Below are positions 43,379 through 51,499 of a stretch of 64,000 bases of DNA, piece after piece. The notes beneath the pieces are model-generated. The model did not search any database and was not told where the DNA came from. It worked only from the letters and a program-made list of their open reading frames with translations. Made by a program: the position numbers and the translations under genes. The DNA comes from an uncultured bacterium. Lineage in GTDB: Bacteria; Cyanobacteriota; Vampirovibrionia; Gastranaerophilales; Gastranaerophilaceae. The stretch spans positions 1 to 64,000 of the forward strand of contig CACYVN010000008.1 in the NCBI GenBank assembly GCA_902777855.1, written 5' to 3'. Numbering within the stretch: position 1 is the first letter of the stretch; each line of letters begins with the position of its first letter.

Positions 43379-44614
43379 ATGGACGTATCAAGAATAGAAG
43401 CATACAATCCCAATAAAATTAACTGGCGTAATCTTACGGCTAAAGAGATACTAAAGTATGAAAAGCAAGGGGTGCATGTACCTGATGTCTATGCTCAATG
43501 GGCGCATAATTTTTTAAGCAATGTTCAAAAATATGACAATGATGAGGTTACTTACGAAAACGCAAAGGCAATAACAAGACATCAAAGTAACGAAGCAAAA
43601 ACCAATGAACAATCAAGGGCAAATAAAAATACAAAAGTGGATGATTTAGATAATCCGGAGCAGGCAGAAGACCAAACATCTGAAGAAGACAGTGCATTAG
43701 CAGTTGAAAATGCAAATATCAGTTCCGATGGTGATGCTTCATCGACTTCTCAGGATGGAACAGATGCAATTCAGTTGACTGCAGCTCAGGCAAAACGTAA
43801 GGATTTTAAGGATAATGGTGTAAGTCTCAGAAAACAGGCTGTTTCTTTTACGCAGGACAGTAAAACTTTCGGGGACGAGGCTGTTGCCGAAACACAAAAC
43901 GTGAATGAAATTAAAGACAGTTCGGATAATGAAATTGCTGAGCTTGAGGGTACGATGAAAGAACTTATCGCAGAGGCTGATGCAAAACAACGGGAGCTTA
44001 AACAGGAAGTTGATAAAATTAATCATGATAAAAGCGATAGTTCTACTTTTGCTCAGATAGACAAATTACAAAAGGAACTTGAACAGCTCGGGATGAGCGG
44101 ACAGGGTGAAATTGCTCAAAGTAACTCCCTATTAAGGAGTTATAGCAGTGAGATTCTTGCGGGGCAGGAAGTGATGCTTAATGCGGCTGATTTTGGTACG
44201 GAAACAGTAGATGTCGGGAATGAGTTACTTTCAACTACAGGCGGTTTCTGGTGGTTTAATATTGACAGAATGATTGGTAAAATTGCCGTCAATGCTGGGA
44301 ATGATGCATTTGCAAAAGCGCTGGCAGGTGAAGATGCCGTACGTTCCGCCGATAGCGCTAATAACGCAAATATCGGAAGGATTCCTGAACTGCAAAATGG
44401 TGTACAGGAAAAAACCGGTGTTGAAGCGCAGGATGCAAAACAACAAGGCAATGCTTCAGAACAAGATCCGATTACAGGTAAAGAAAAAGAATCAGATAAA
44501 GATGTTAAAACCGCACAAAATGACGGAACTGATACAACAGATAAACTGAATATAAGTATTGATGAGCTCGTAAAACGAAAAGTCCGCCGTGGTGAATATG
44601 CAAAAGATGCTTAG
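43379..44614 (+). CDS. Coiled-coil, low-complexity hypothetical protein
   Basis: The start at 43379 (MDVSRIEAYNPNKINWRN) has AAGGG seven bases upstream. The longer upstream frame is AT-driven and rejected. This 411-residue acidic protein has a short conserved-looking N-terminus (ILKYEKQGVHVPDVYAQWAH) and a Glu/Asp/Ser/Asn-rich disordered stretch. A coiled coil follows in the middle (ELEGTMKELIAEADAKQREL...QIDKLQKELEQLG), then an Ala/Gly-rich part (about 270-330). The C-terminus is basic (VKRKVRRGEYAK). There is no signal peptide. The family is unknown to me. Confidence 0.7.
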   Translation: MDVSRIEAYNPNKINWRNLTAKEILKYEKQGVHVPDVYAQWAHNFLSNVQKYDNDEVTYENAKAITRHQSNEAKTNEQSRANKNTKVDDLDNPEQAEDQTSEEDSALAVENANISSDGDASSTSQDGTDAIQLTAAQAKRKDFKDNGVSLRKQAVSFTQDSKTFGDEAVAETQNVNEIKDSSDNEIAELEGTMKELIAEADAKQRELKQEVDKINHDKSDSSTFAQIDKLQKELEQLGMSGQGEIAQSNSLLRSYSSEILAGQEVMLNAADFGTETVDVGNELLSTTGGFWWFNIDRMIGKIAVNAGNDAFAKALAGEDAVRSADSANNANIGRIPELQNGVQEKTGVEAQDAKQQGNASEQDPITGKEKESDKDVKTAQNDGTDTTDKLNISIDELVKRKVRRGEYAKDA

Positions 44615-44616
44615 TT

Positions 44617-45267
44617 CTATTTCAGGGATTCAATTGCCTGTTTAATATTATTAGCCCCGTAGATATAACTTCCTGCAACGAGAGAATTCGCTCCAAAATC
44701 TTTGCATATTTTACCGGTTTGTGCATTAATTCCGCCGTCAACCTGAATGATTAAGTTTTCAGGAGCATTTTGCCTTATGACTTTAATTTTTTCTGCACAA
44801 TCGCTCATAAATGACTGACCGCCAAATCCCGGTTCAACAGTCATTACAAGTACCATATCAACAATATCAAGATAAGGAAGTAGCACATCAGGTCTTGTCT
44901 TTGGCTTGATGGAAATACCTGCTTTGATACCAAAAGACTTAATTTTTGTGATTAAATTAACAATATCATTTTCTTTTACCGCTTCATAATGAAAAGTCAA
45001 AATATCAGCACCGGATTTTGCAAACGGTTCAACATACTTATCGGGATTTTCTATCATCAAATGAACATCCAGCGGAAATTTTGTGATTTTTTTAAGTGAT
45101 TTTACAACAGGAACACCGATTGTAATATTTGGAACAAAATGCCCGTCCATAACATCAACATGCACCCAATTCGCACCACAATCTTCTACTTTTTTTATAT
45201 CGCGTTCAAGATTTGCAAAATCCGCAGATAAAATAGATGGTGAAATAAAAATTTTTTGTTCTGTCAT
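44617..45267 (-). CDS. rpe: Ribulose-phosphate 3-epimerase
   Basis: Rpe interconverts ribulose-5-phosphate and xylulose-5-phosphate in the pentose phosphate pathway. This TIM barrel of 216 residues shows SPSILSADFANLERDI, WVHVDVMDGHFVPNITIG with the metal-binding His-x-Asp set, HLMIENPD, VMTVEPGFGGQSFM and QVDGGINAQTG. It starts one base after the stop of an upstream AbrB-like gene, so the two share a transcript. Confidence 0.96.
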   Translation of the reverse strand: MTEQKIFISPSILSADFANLERDIKKVEDCGANWVHVDVMDGHFVPNITIGVPVVKSLKKITKFPLDVHLMIENPDKYVEPFAKSGADILTFHYEAVKENDIVNLITKIKSFGIKAGISIKPKTRPDVLLPYLDIVDMVLVMTVEPGFGGQSFMSDCAEKIKVIRQNAPENLIIQVDGGINAQTGKICKDFGANSLVAGSYIYGANNIKQAIESLK

Positions 45268-45268
45268 A

Positions 45269-45424
45269 TTATGCTTCTTCTTTATGTTTTTTTACTTTTA
45301 AAACTTCGCCTTCAAATTCAAGTTCAACCTTGTCCTTTTCAGGATTGACCTTCAAGAGTTCTAACAACGGCTTTGGTAAAAATATTGCCCAACCATTACC
45401 ACTCTTTTGTAATCTTCTTATCAT
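45269..45424 (-). CDS. SpoVT/AbrB-like DNA-binding protein (51 aa)
   Basis: The frame starts with ATG at 45422-45424, seven bases after AAAGGA on the minus strand. It encodes 51 residues: a swapped-hairpin AbrB/MazE-like domain (RRLQKSGNGWAIFLPKPLLE, then VELEFEGEVLKVKKHKEEA). This family binds DNA as a dimer, as transition regulators or antitoxins. Its stop lies one base before the rpe start. The TTACA-rich region just upstream may be its operator. No toxin gene is evident, unless the divergent 77-residue gene is a partner. Confidence 0.75.
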   Translation of the reverse strand: MIRRLQKSGNGWAIFLPKPLLELLKVNPEKDKVELEFEGEVLKVKKHKEEA

Positions 45425-45434
45425 TTTAAATCCT

Positions 45435-45522
45435 TTACAATCTATTACATTTGCCTTACTAATACTTTACATTATAAATCATTTGTAGTATAGTTTACAA
45501 TGTAAGTCCATAGTAAGTTACA
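45435..45522. promoter_or_regulatory. TTACA repeat array, candidate operator
   Basis: Between the divergent AbrB-like and 77-residue genes TTACA occurs at 45435, 45445, 45467, 45495 and 45518. The fourth copy is part of a perfect inverted repeat, TTACA-A-TGTAA (45495-45505). Five copies in 88 bases look like binding sites for the adjacent AbrB-like protein, although the AT-rich background makes some chance copies likely. Confidence 0.45.
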
Positions 45523-45538
45523 AATCAAGAGGGTAAAA

Positions 45539-45772
45539 ATGTTAGAAGATTATTTAGCAGAGGTATATATGCCCATAAAGGCTCTTGATACCTTATTAGA
45601 TATAATGTTTTACAATGCAAATGAAGATGGAATTTATTCAGGGAATTTCACAAGAGAACAAGCGGAGAATCACATGTCTTTATTATTTTGTGCTCAATTA
45701 GTGACAAAATATATGCTAAAATTGAGAAAAGTATATTACCGAAAAATGATTATGGATAACTACAGAAAATAA
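45539..45772 (+). CDS. Small hypothetical protein (77 aa), divergent from AbrB-like gene
   Basis: This 77-residue protein has a good ribosome-binding site (GAGGG, six bases before the ATG). It has an acidic N-terminal half (MLEDYLAEVYMPIKALDTLL) and a basic, Tyr-rich C-terminus (KLRKVYYRKMIMDNYRK), and looks all helical. It has no signal peptide and I recognise no family. It shares its upstream region with the AbrB-like regulator and abuts the convergent rnc gene with no gap. Confidence 0.65.
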   Translation: MLEDYLAEVYMPIKALDTLLDIMFYNANEDGIYSGNFTREQAENHMSLLFCAQLVTKYMLKLRKVYYRKMIMDNYRK

Positions 45773-46456
45773 TTATATAATCCCTAATTTTTCACATGCA
45801 CTATAAGCCGCTTTCTGCTCGGCATCTTTTTTGGATAAACCTTTTTCAACCGCCAAAACCTCGCCGTTATATGAAACCTCGATCTCAAAAATTCTTTTGT
45901 GTGCGGGTCCTGATTCACTGACTACCCTGTAAACAGGTCTGTTTTTATCGAGCCCTTGAGTATATTCCTGCAAGATTTCTTTAGCATTGTATTTTGCAAA
46001 ATTTTCTTTTACATCTTTTATATATGGAGTAAAAGTTTTTTCGATGTACTTTCGTACTTGTTTATATTTCCCGTCAAGGTAATAAGCTCCTAAAATAGCT
46101 TCAAAAGCACATGCGCAGATAGAATTGAGATTTCTTGCCCCCTGTTTTTCATCATGTTTGCTCAAAATAATAAGTTCACTAATTCCGTTCCCTTTTGCTA
46201 TTTGAGCCAGTGTATTATCAGACACTATAATACTTCTGATTTTGGACATTTCTCCTTCTGTACTGTCAGGATACATATTGTATAAAACATCCGAAACGGT
46301 AAGCTTTAAAACCGCATCACCAAGAAACTCAAGCCTTTCGTAAGATTCTGTGTGGTCAAGATTCAAATCCTGCGTATAGGATGGATGAGTAAGAGCTTTT
46401 TTGTATAAACCCTCATCAACTGTTTTTATACCAAAAATTTTATCTACGGATTTCAT
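45773..46456 (-). CDS. rnc: Ribonuclease III
   Basis: RNase III cleaves double-stranded RNA and matures rRNA. The catalytic signature is ERLEFLGDAVLKL (residues about 40-52), with the second acidic site in the CACAFEAILGAYYLDGKY block. The C-terminal double-stranded RNA-binding domain starts near residue 155 (NAKEILQEYTQG) and ends with KKDAEQKAAYSACEKLG. At 227 residues it is full length. It overlaps the end of cdsA by four bases and is the last gene of pyrH-frr-cdsA-rnc. Confidence 0.96.
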   Translation of the reverse strand: MKSVDKIFGIKTVDEGLYKKALTHPSYTQDLNLDHTESYERLEFLGDAVLKLTVSDVLYNMYPDSTEGEMSKIRSIIVSDNTLAQIAKGNGISELIILSKHDEKQGARNLNSICACAFEAILGAYYLDGKYKQVRKYIEKTFTPYIKDVKENFAKYNAKEILQEYTQGLDKNRPVYRVVSESGPAHKRIFEIEVSYNGEVLAVEKGLSKKDAEQKAAYSACEKLGII

Positions 46457-47328
46457 TGCCAGATACCTTTAATGAAATTGAAAACGGTAGTCATCCATTC
46501 TGTTTTGAATATAAAATATTTAAAGAAATAATATACAACCGGGATAGTCAAAGCAAAACTGTCCGTTCTGTCAAGAAAACCGCCATGACCGGGTAAGGTA
46601 TCTCCGGAATCTTTAACACCAGCATCACGTTTTAAAAGTGATTCGCACAAATCTCCAATCTGCGCAAATATTGTACACAATAGTCCTGCAATAAGTGACC
46701 AAAGCCAACCGATTCCCAAGTATAGTCCAAAAATTTCGGACATTATAACTGCTCCGATTACCCCTCCCAGAGAACCCTCAATCGTTTTATTCGGGCTGAC
46801 TGTTGGCGCAAGTTTGTGTTTCCCCCATTTCGAGCCGACATAATAGCATCCGACATCCGTTGCGATTACTGATGCAATCATCATGACAACAAAACCTAAA
46901 CCGCTGTCGTAATCAGCGCAACTTAGATTTCTGAAAAAGATTAAATGCAGCGGAAACCATCCGCAATAGACCATTCCAAAAAGAGTAGTGGCAACATTTG
47001 CAATATACGGCTGACGCCCTACAAACAATACCCACATAAATGATGCCATAGCACAAATTGTGAGAGTTGCTGCGACTAAATCAAACCTTTCAAAATAAAC
47101 AATTGCTGCCAAAACCGCTTCGGTTATATAAATAACTTTTAAACTCGGGTAAAAACCTTTGTGATTAAGAATTTTTACATATTCTCTTGATACAAAAGCA
47201 AGAACAACCGCCAACAAGCCTAACAGAGCAAGACCGCCTGCCATAATGCACAACATAACAATCGTGCCCATTATGAAGCCAGTCAACATTCTTATTGCAT
47301 TTTTGTTTAACCCGAGATCAAGTTTCAT
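46453..47328 (-). CDS. cdsA: Phosphatidate cytidylyltransferase
   Basis: CdsA makes CDP-diacylglycerol, the precursor of all membrane phospholipids, in the inner membrane. The C-terminal signature is complete: LKRDAGVKDSGDTLPGHGG followed by FLDRTDS. About eight hydrophobic helices are visible, and at 291 residues the length is normal. Its start overlaps the frr stop by one base, and its end overlaps rnc. It belongs to the conserved pyrH-frr-cdsA cluster. Confidence 0.95.
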   Translation of the reverse strand: MKLDLGLNKNAIRMLTGFIMGTIVMLCIMAGGLALLGLLAVVLAFVSREYVKILNHKGFYPSLKVIYITEAVLAAIVYFERFDLVAATLTICAMASFMWVLFVGRQPYIANVATTLFGMVYCGWFPLHLIFFRNLSCADYDSGLGFVVMMIASVIATDVGCYYVGSKWGKHKLAPTVSPNKTIEGSLGGVIGAVIMSEIFGLYLGIGWLWSLIAGLLCTIFAQIGDLCESLLKRDAGVKDSGDTLPGHGGFLDRTDSFALTIPVVYYFFKYFIFKTEWMTTVFNFIKGIWQ

Positions 47329-47894
47329 TATACGGTCATAACCTCTTTTTCTTTATCTGCCACTGCCTTATCTATGTTATCCGTATATTTGTCGGTAATT
47401 TTTTGAATCTTATCCTGATTATCTTTTACTGCATCTTCCGGAAGATTTTCATCTTTTTCAATTTTCTTTAATTTGTCAACCATATCACGACGAATATTTC
47501 TGATTGCAACTTTAGCATCTTCGCCCATTTTCTTGACATCTTTTGCAATTTCACGACGTCTGTCTTCAGTTAAAGGCGGGAACGGTAAACGAATGCAAGT
47601 TCCGTCAGAATTTGGAGTAATACCGATTTCAGCCTTGATTATACCCTTTTCAATATCTTTCATAATTGTTTTATCATAAGGTGTTATAACAAGAGTTGTT
47701 CCGTCTTGAACCGTAACCTGTGACATTTGTCTTAAAGGTGTAGGCGCACCGTAGTATTCAACAACAACTTTATCTAAAATTGCAGGATTCGCACGCCCGG
47801 AACGAACAGATGCAAATTCTTTATGAAGCTGAGCTACAGCTTTTTCCATTTTCTCTTCGCCGAATAAATACATTTCATCTAATGCTTCTGACAT
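47328..47894 (-). CDS. frr: Ribosome recycling factor
   Basis: RRF splits the post-termination ribosome together with EF-G. This is a 188-residue three-helix-bundle protein. FASVRSGRANPAILDKVVVEYYG is the family's hallmark, followed by TPLRQMSQVTVQDGTTLVITPYD and the C-terminal helix KKIEKDENLPEDAVKDNQDK. A four-residue-longer C-terminus than usual is unremarkable. AAGAGG precedes the ATG. It lies 14 bases downstream of pyrH. Confidence 0.97.
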   Translation of the reverse strand: MSEALDEMYLFGEEKMEKAVAQLHKEFASVRSGRANPAILDKVVVEYYGAPTPLRQMSQVTVQDGTTLVITPYDKTIMKDIEKGIIKAEIGITPNSDGTCIRLPFPPLTEDRRREIAKDVKKMGEDAKVAIRNIRRDMVDKLKKIEKDENLPEDAVKDNQDKIQKITDKYTDNIDKAVADKEKEVMTV

Positions 47895-47908
47895 ATTTTT
47901 ACCTCTTT

Positions 47909-48655
47909 CTAATTTATATAAGTTCCTAATTTTTCCCCATTAAGAATGTCTTTGATACCGTTTTCTTTTTTAAAATCAAAAACGACTATCGGAATATTAT
48001 TTTGTTTGCACAAATCACAGGCTGATGTATCCATAACTTTCAAACCGTTGATTATAATGTCATCATAGTGCATTTGGTCAATTTTTTTAGCGTTTGGATT
48101 GACATTCGGGTCTGCAGTATATACCCCGTCAACACCGTTTTTTGCCATTAACATTGCCTGAGCATTAATTTCACTTGCTCTAAGTGCTGAAGCTGTATCG
48201 GTTGTAAAGAATGGATTGCCCGTACCTGCCGCAAAAATAACAACTCTGCCTTTTTCAAGATGGCGGATTGCTCTGTGGCGGATGTAGGGTTCTGCAATTT
48301 GTTTCATACTGATTGCACTTTGGACTCTGCAATCTACACCGATTTGAGTCAGCGCACTTTGCAAAGTTATAGCATTCATAACTGTTGCAAGCATACCGAC
48401 GTAATCGCCTGTTGCTCTGTCTAAACCTATTTTGGTACTGTTTTTCATCCCCCTGAAAATATTACCGCCTCCGACAACAACCGCGACCTGTGCCCCCATT
48501 TCAACCGCTTTTTTAATTTCATTAGCCATCATAGTAACCGGTTCGGGTGCAATCCCAAATTGTTGATTCCCAAGTAATGCTTCCCCGCTAATCTTTAACA
48601 AAATTCTTTTATATTTCAATTCTATTTTCTCCCTCTTAGTCACAAAAAGTGACAT
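47909..48655 (-). CDS. pyrH: UMP kinase
   Basis: PyrH phosphorylates UMP with ATP as the first committed step to UTP and CTP. It belongs to the amino acid kinase fold. YKRILLKISGEALLG, VAVVVGGGNIFRG, DYVGMLATVMNAITLQ, GNPFFTTDTASALRA and DGVYTADPNVNP are all typical. The start is uncertain. The ATG at 48655 has AAGGAG only one base away, whereas an in-frame TTG at 48619 has AGGGAG nine bases upstream and would give 236 residues, the usual length. It heads the pyrH-frr-cdsA-rnc run. Confidence 0.95.
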   Translation of the reverse strand: MSLFVTKREKIELKYKRILLKISGEALLGNQQFGIAPEPVTMMANEIKKAVEMGAQVAVVVGGGNIFRGMKNSTKIGLDRATGDYVGMLATVMNAITLQSALTQIGVDCRVQSAISMKQIAEPYIRHRAIRHLEKGRVVIFAAGTGNPFFTTDTASALRASEINAQAMLMAKNGVDGVYTADPNVNPNAKKIDQMHYDDIIINGLKVMDTSACDLCKQNNIPIVVFDFKKENGIKDILNGEKLGTYIN

Positions 48656-48722
48656 ACTCCTTTTCTTTCTTATACCCCAAAAACAACATTATGTAAAGCA
48701 AGTATTACCTGATTTTAATATT

Positions 48723-49451
48723 TTATCCTTCTGTGTATTCCTGAATAGAAATTGAATCAATTTCGCTTAAATTTTGGAAAGATTTGTATAAATCTTTAAT
48801 CGGTTTTTTGTCCATTACGCTTATTGTACAGGTTAATTTTGTGGAACTTTCATCCGCATTTAACTGACGGCGTTTAATTTCCGAGATATCCTGGTATTTT
48901 TCAATAATAAAATTCTGTACGGTTTGTACATAATCGTTACGACAAACAATTCCGACTTTTACCATACGTGTTTTTTTTGTGCTTGACGGCAGAACATTTT
49001 TTTCAAAAATTCTTACCATAACAAGAGTCATAATAGCGAGTGCCGTACCACAAAATGCAATATCATACATCTCGGCGCCGCAAGCCATACCGATACTTGC
49101 CGCAATCCACAGGGTTGATGCAGTGGTTAATCCAAGCACCATAGGTCCGTTTCTCAATACTGTACCCGCACCGATAAAACCGATACCCGTTACAACCTGC
49201 GCCGCAACTCTTGCGGTATCTCTCACCCCTGTTGCCTGTGATATCACAACATTATCCCCATGAGCGAATGTCGGAAAACCGTATATCGAAATCAATGTAA
49301 ATATACAAGCACCGAGCGCAACCATAATATGAGTTCTCAAGCCGGCATATTTGTTAGTCAGTTCTCTTTCCAAACCGATACAAAACCCGAATGCCGTTGC
49401 AGCAACAATACTTAACACAAAATTATAGTTTATAATATCCTCTAAAATCAT
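48723..49451 (-). CDS. MgtC/SapB family membrane protein
   Basis: This 242-residue inner-membrane protein has the MgtC/SapB domain of four to five helices, with the diagnostic GFCIGLERELTNKYAGLRTH and RVAAQVVTGIGFIGAGTVLRNG. A cytoplasmic ACT-like C-terminal domain of about 80 residues follows (VKVGIVCRNDYVQ...). MgtC proteins influence ATP synthase activity, Mg2+ stress and envelope adaptation; the exact role here is unknown. It lies 12 bases downstream of the oligopeptide permease genes and is probably cotranscribed with them. Confidence 0.88.
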   Translation of the reverse strand: MILEDIINYNFVLSIVAATAFGFCIGLERELTNKYAGLRTHIMVALGACIFTLISIYGFPTFAHGDNVVISQATGVRDTARVAAQVVTGIGFIGAGTVLRNGPMVLGLTTASTLWIAASIGMACGAEMYDIAFCGTALAIMTLVMVRIFEKNVLPSSTKKTRMVKVGIVCRNDYVQTVQNFIIEKYQDISEIKRRQLNADESSTKLTCTISVMDKKPIKDLYKSFQNLSEIDSISIQEYTEG

Positions 49452-49463
49452 ATTCTCTCCTGT

Positions 49464-50531
49464 TTATTTTATTTTACTTTTAGGATCAAGTACATCTCTA
49501 ATGGTATCACCTATCAGGTTAAATGCCAAAACTGATACAAAAATTAAAAATCCCGGAGTTAAAAGCCATGGTCTGTATAAAATATTTGTAAATTCCTGTG
49601 CTTCTTTAAGCATATTCCCCCAGCTTGCATCAGGCTGTTGAATGCCTAAACCCAAGAAGCTCAAACCTGATTCTGACAATATATATGACGGAACAGATAA
49701 TGTCATCGCAACAATTACAAAACTTGTAGTCTGAGGGAGAATGTGTTTAATAATAATGCGCAGTTTTGACGCCCCGATTGCCTGCGCAGCCTGTACATAA
49801 TCTTCTGTTTTAATTGATAGTACCATTCCTCTTACTACTCTTGCAAATCCCGCCCAACCGATTAAGGCAAGAATTAGAACAATGAGCATAAATCTTTGAG
49901 AGCTTGTCATACCTGATGGTAAAATTGATGCGAGAATAATTAAAAGATAAAAACTCGGTATAGACATTACTCCTTCTGCAAACCGCATCATAATCATATC
50001 TGTTTTACCGCCCAAATATCCTGAAATTCCTCCGTACAAAAGTCCAATCGGAAATAAAACGAACAAAGCCAAAAATCCGATAGTCATTGAAATTCTTCCG
50101 CCGAATAGCAGTCTTGAAAATACATCCCTGCCGTTTATATCCGTGCCTAATAAGAAAATTCTTCCGTCGGTATCGGTTGTAAACAAATGTCTGTTCATTG
50201 GTATCAGTCCCAAAAATTTATACGGCAGACCTTTAGAAAAGAACTTTATATAGTGTTTTTTAGTTCTGTCCGTATTGTATTTTATTTCGAGAGTGTTTTG
50301 GTCAAATTCTCTTATGTAATTGTAAGTATAAGGTTTCGAAAATTTTCCGTTTTCATCAATTGTAAATACTTTTGACGGTGGGACATAAGCCATTGTTCTG
50401 TCCGAAAAATCTTTTGTATAAGGTGCGATAAAATCTGCCAGAAACAGGGCAAGGTAGATTACGCCGAGAATAACAAGCGCAACTCTTGCAAATTTATCTT
50501 TCCATAATGCTTTAAACAAATCTCTAATCAT
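49464..50531 (-). CDS. Oligopeptide/dipeptide ABC transporter permease (OppC/DppC type)
   Basis: The second membrane subunit of a peptide-type ABC importer. The transmembrane domain has GTDINGRDVFSRLLFGGRISM and the EAA loop (VQAAQAIGASKLRIIIKHILP). The C-terminus GWASWGNML-like block (PDASWGNMLKEAQ) and the closing DTIRDVLDPKSK are also typical. At 355 residues it has a periplasmic insert of about 70 residues after the first helix (FTIDENGKFSKPYTYN...). It overlaps the OppB gene by four bases. Confidence 0.93.
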   Translation of the reverse strand: MIRDLFKALWKDKFARVALVILGVIYLALFLADFIAPYTKDFSDRTMAYVPPSKVFTIDENGKFSKPYTYNYIREFDQNTLEIKYNTDRTKKHYIKFFSKGLPYKFLGLIPMNRHLFTTDTDGRIFLLGTDINGRDVFSRLLFGGRISMTIGFLALFVLFPIGLLYGGISGYLGGKTDMIMMRFAEGVMSIPSFYLLIILASILPSGMTSSQRFMLIVLILALIGWAGFARVVRGMVLSIKTEDYVQAAQAIGASKLRIIIKHILPQTTSFVIVAMTLSVPSYILSESGLSFLGLGIQQPDASWGNMLKEAQEFTNILYRPWLLTPGFLIFVSVLAFNLIGDTIRDVLDPKSKIK

Positions 50532-51499
50532 GACTTACTCCTTATTCTCGGATCTGTAATGATTAGCAGAATATCCGCAATTAAATTACCTGCAACAAGC
50601 ATAATAGCACCCATCATCAAAGATGCCATAACAAGGTTTATATCCGATTTTAAAACCGCTTCAAGTATAAGTCTGCCTAACCCGGGATACTGAAAGACGT
50701 ATTCGGTTAGAGCTGCTCCCGATAACAATCCTGCAAATTCAAAACCTAAAAGAGTAATCATGGGATTAACGGCATTTCTCAGCGCATGCTTATAGATTAC
50801 AACGTTTTCGCTCAAACCTTTTGCTCTCGCAAATTTAACATAATCGCTGTCTAAGACATCGAGCATATTTGCTCTCATTTGTCTTTGTAATCCTGCAAGC
50901 GAAATCGTAAACAAAACAATTACGGGCAGAATTAAATGGTGAGTAATATCCCAAAATTTACCGCCAAAGCTCATATCTGCAAAATTCGGGCTTGTTAATC
51001 CTCCTATCGGAAACCATCCTGTTTTAACGGCAAACATCAATAGTAAAACTGCAAAGAAGAATGACGGAATAGCCATACCGATACTCGTCAAAACAGTTAA
51101 AATCCTGTCCAAATTCGTTTTCCACCGCACGGCGGCAATTATACCTAACGGAACACCTACAAGCCAGGTTAAAAGAATTACAATTGTTGTCAGAAGCAGA
51201 GTATTAGGGATTCTTTCTCCTAACTTTTGACTGACTTTCTCCCCGGTTGAAGTTACGCCCAAATCCCCTGTAACAAACGAGAATGCCCATTTGCCGTACT
51301 GAATGATTATCGGTTTATCAAGTCCTAACCTTGCTCTTTCTTTTTCGACAGTTTCCGGTGAAACTGACGGATTAAGTTTTAATTCCGCCAAAGGGTCAAC
51401 CGGCGATAAACGTATAATGAAAAAACTTATCATTGATACGATTATTAATAATGGTATGGTCTGAAGTATTCTTTTAATTATGTATTTTATCGTGTCCAA
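50528..51499 (-). CDS. Oligopeptide/dipeptide ABC transporter permease (OppB/DppB type)
   Basis: The first membrane subunit, 323 residues. The N-terminus IIKRILQTIPLLIIVSMISF and the segment RLSPVDPLAELKLNPSVSPE are typical of DppB/OppB, as are the EAA loop KFARAKGLSENVVIYKHALR and the terminal IADILLIITDPRIR. Six membrane helices are visible. It overlaps both neighbours (26 bases with the binding-protein gene, 4 with OppC), so the three genes are tightly coupled. Confidence 0.93.
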   Translation of the reverse strand: MDTIKYIIKRILQTIPLLIIVSMISFFIIRLSPVDPLAELKLNPSVSPETVEKERARLGLDKPIIIQYGKWAFSFVTGDLGVTSTGEKVSQKLGERIPNTLLLTTIVILLTWLVGVPLGIIAAVRWKTNLDRILTVLTSIGMAIPSFFFAVLLLMFAVKTGWFPIGGLTSPNFADMSFGGKFWDITHHLILPVIVLFTISLAGLQRQMRANMLDVLDSDYVKFARAKGLSENVVIYKHALRNAVNPMITLLGFEFAGLLSGAALTEYVFQYPGLGRLILEAVLKSDINLVMASLMMGAIMLVAGNLIADILLIITDPRIRSKS

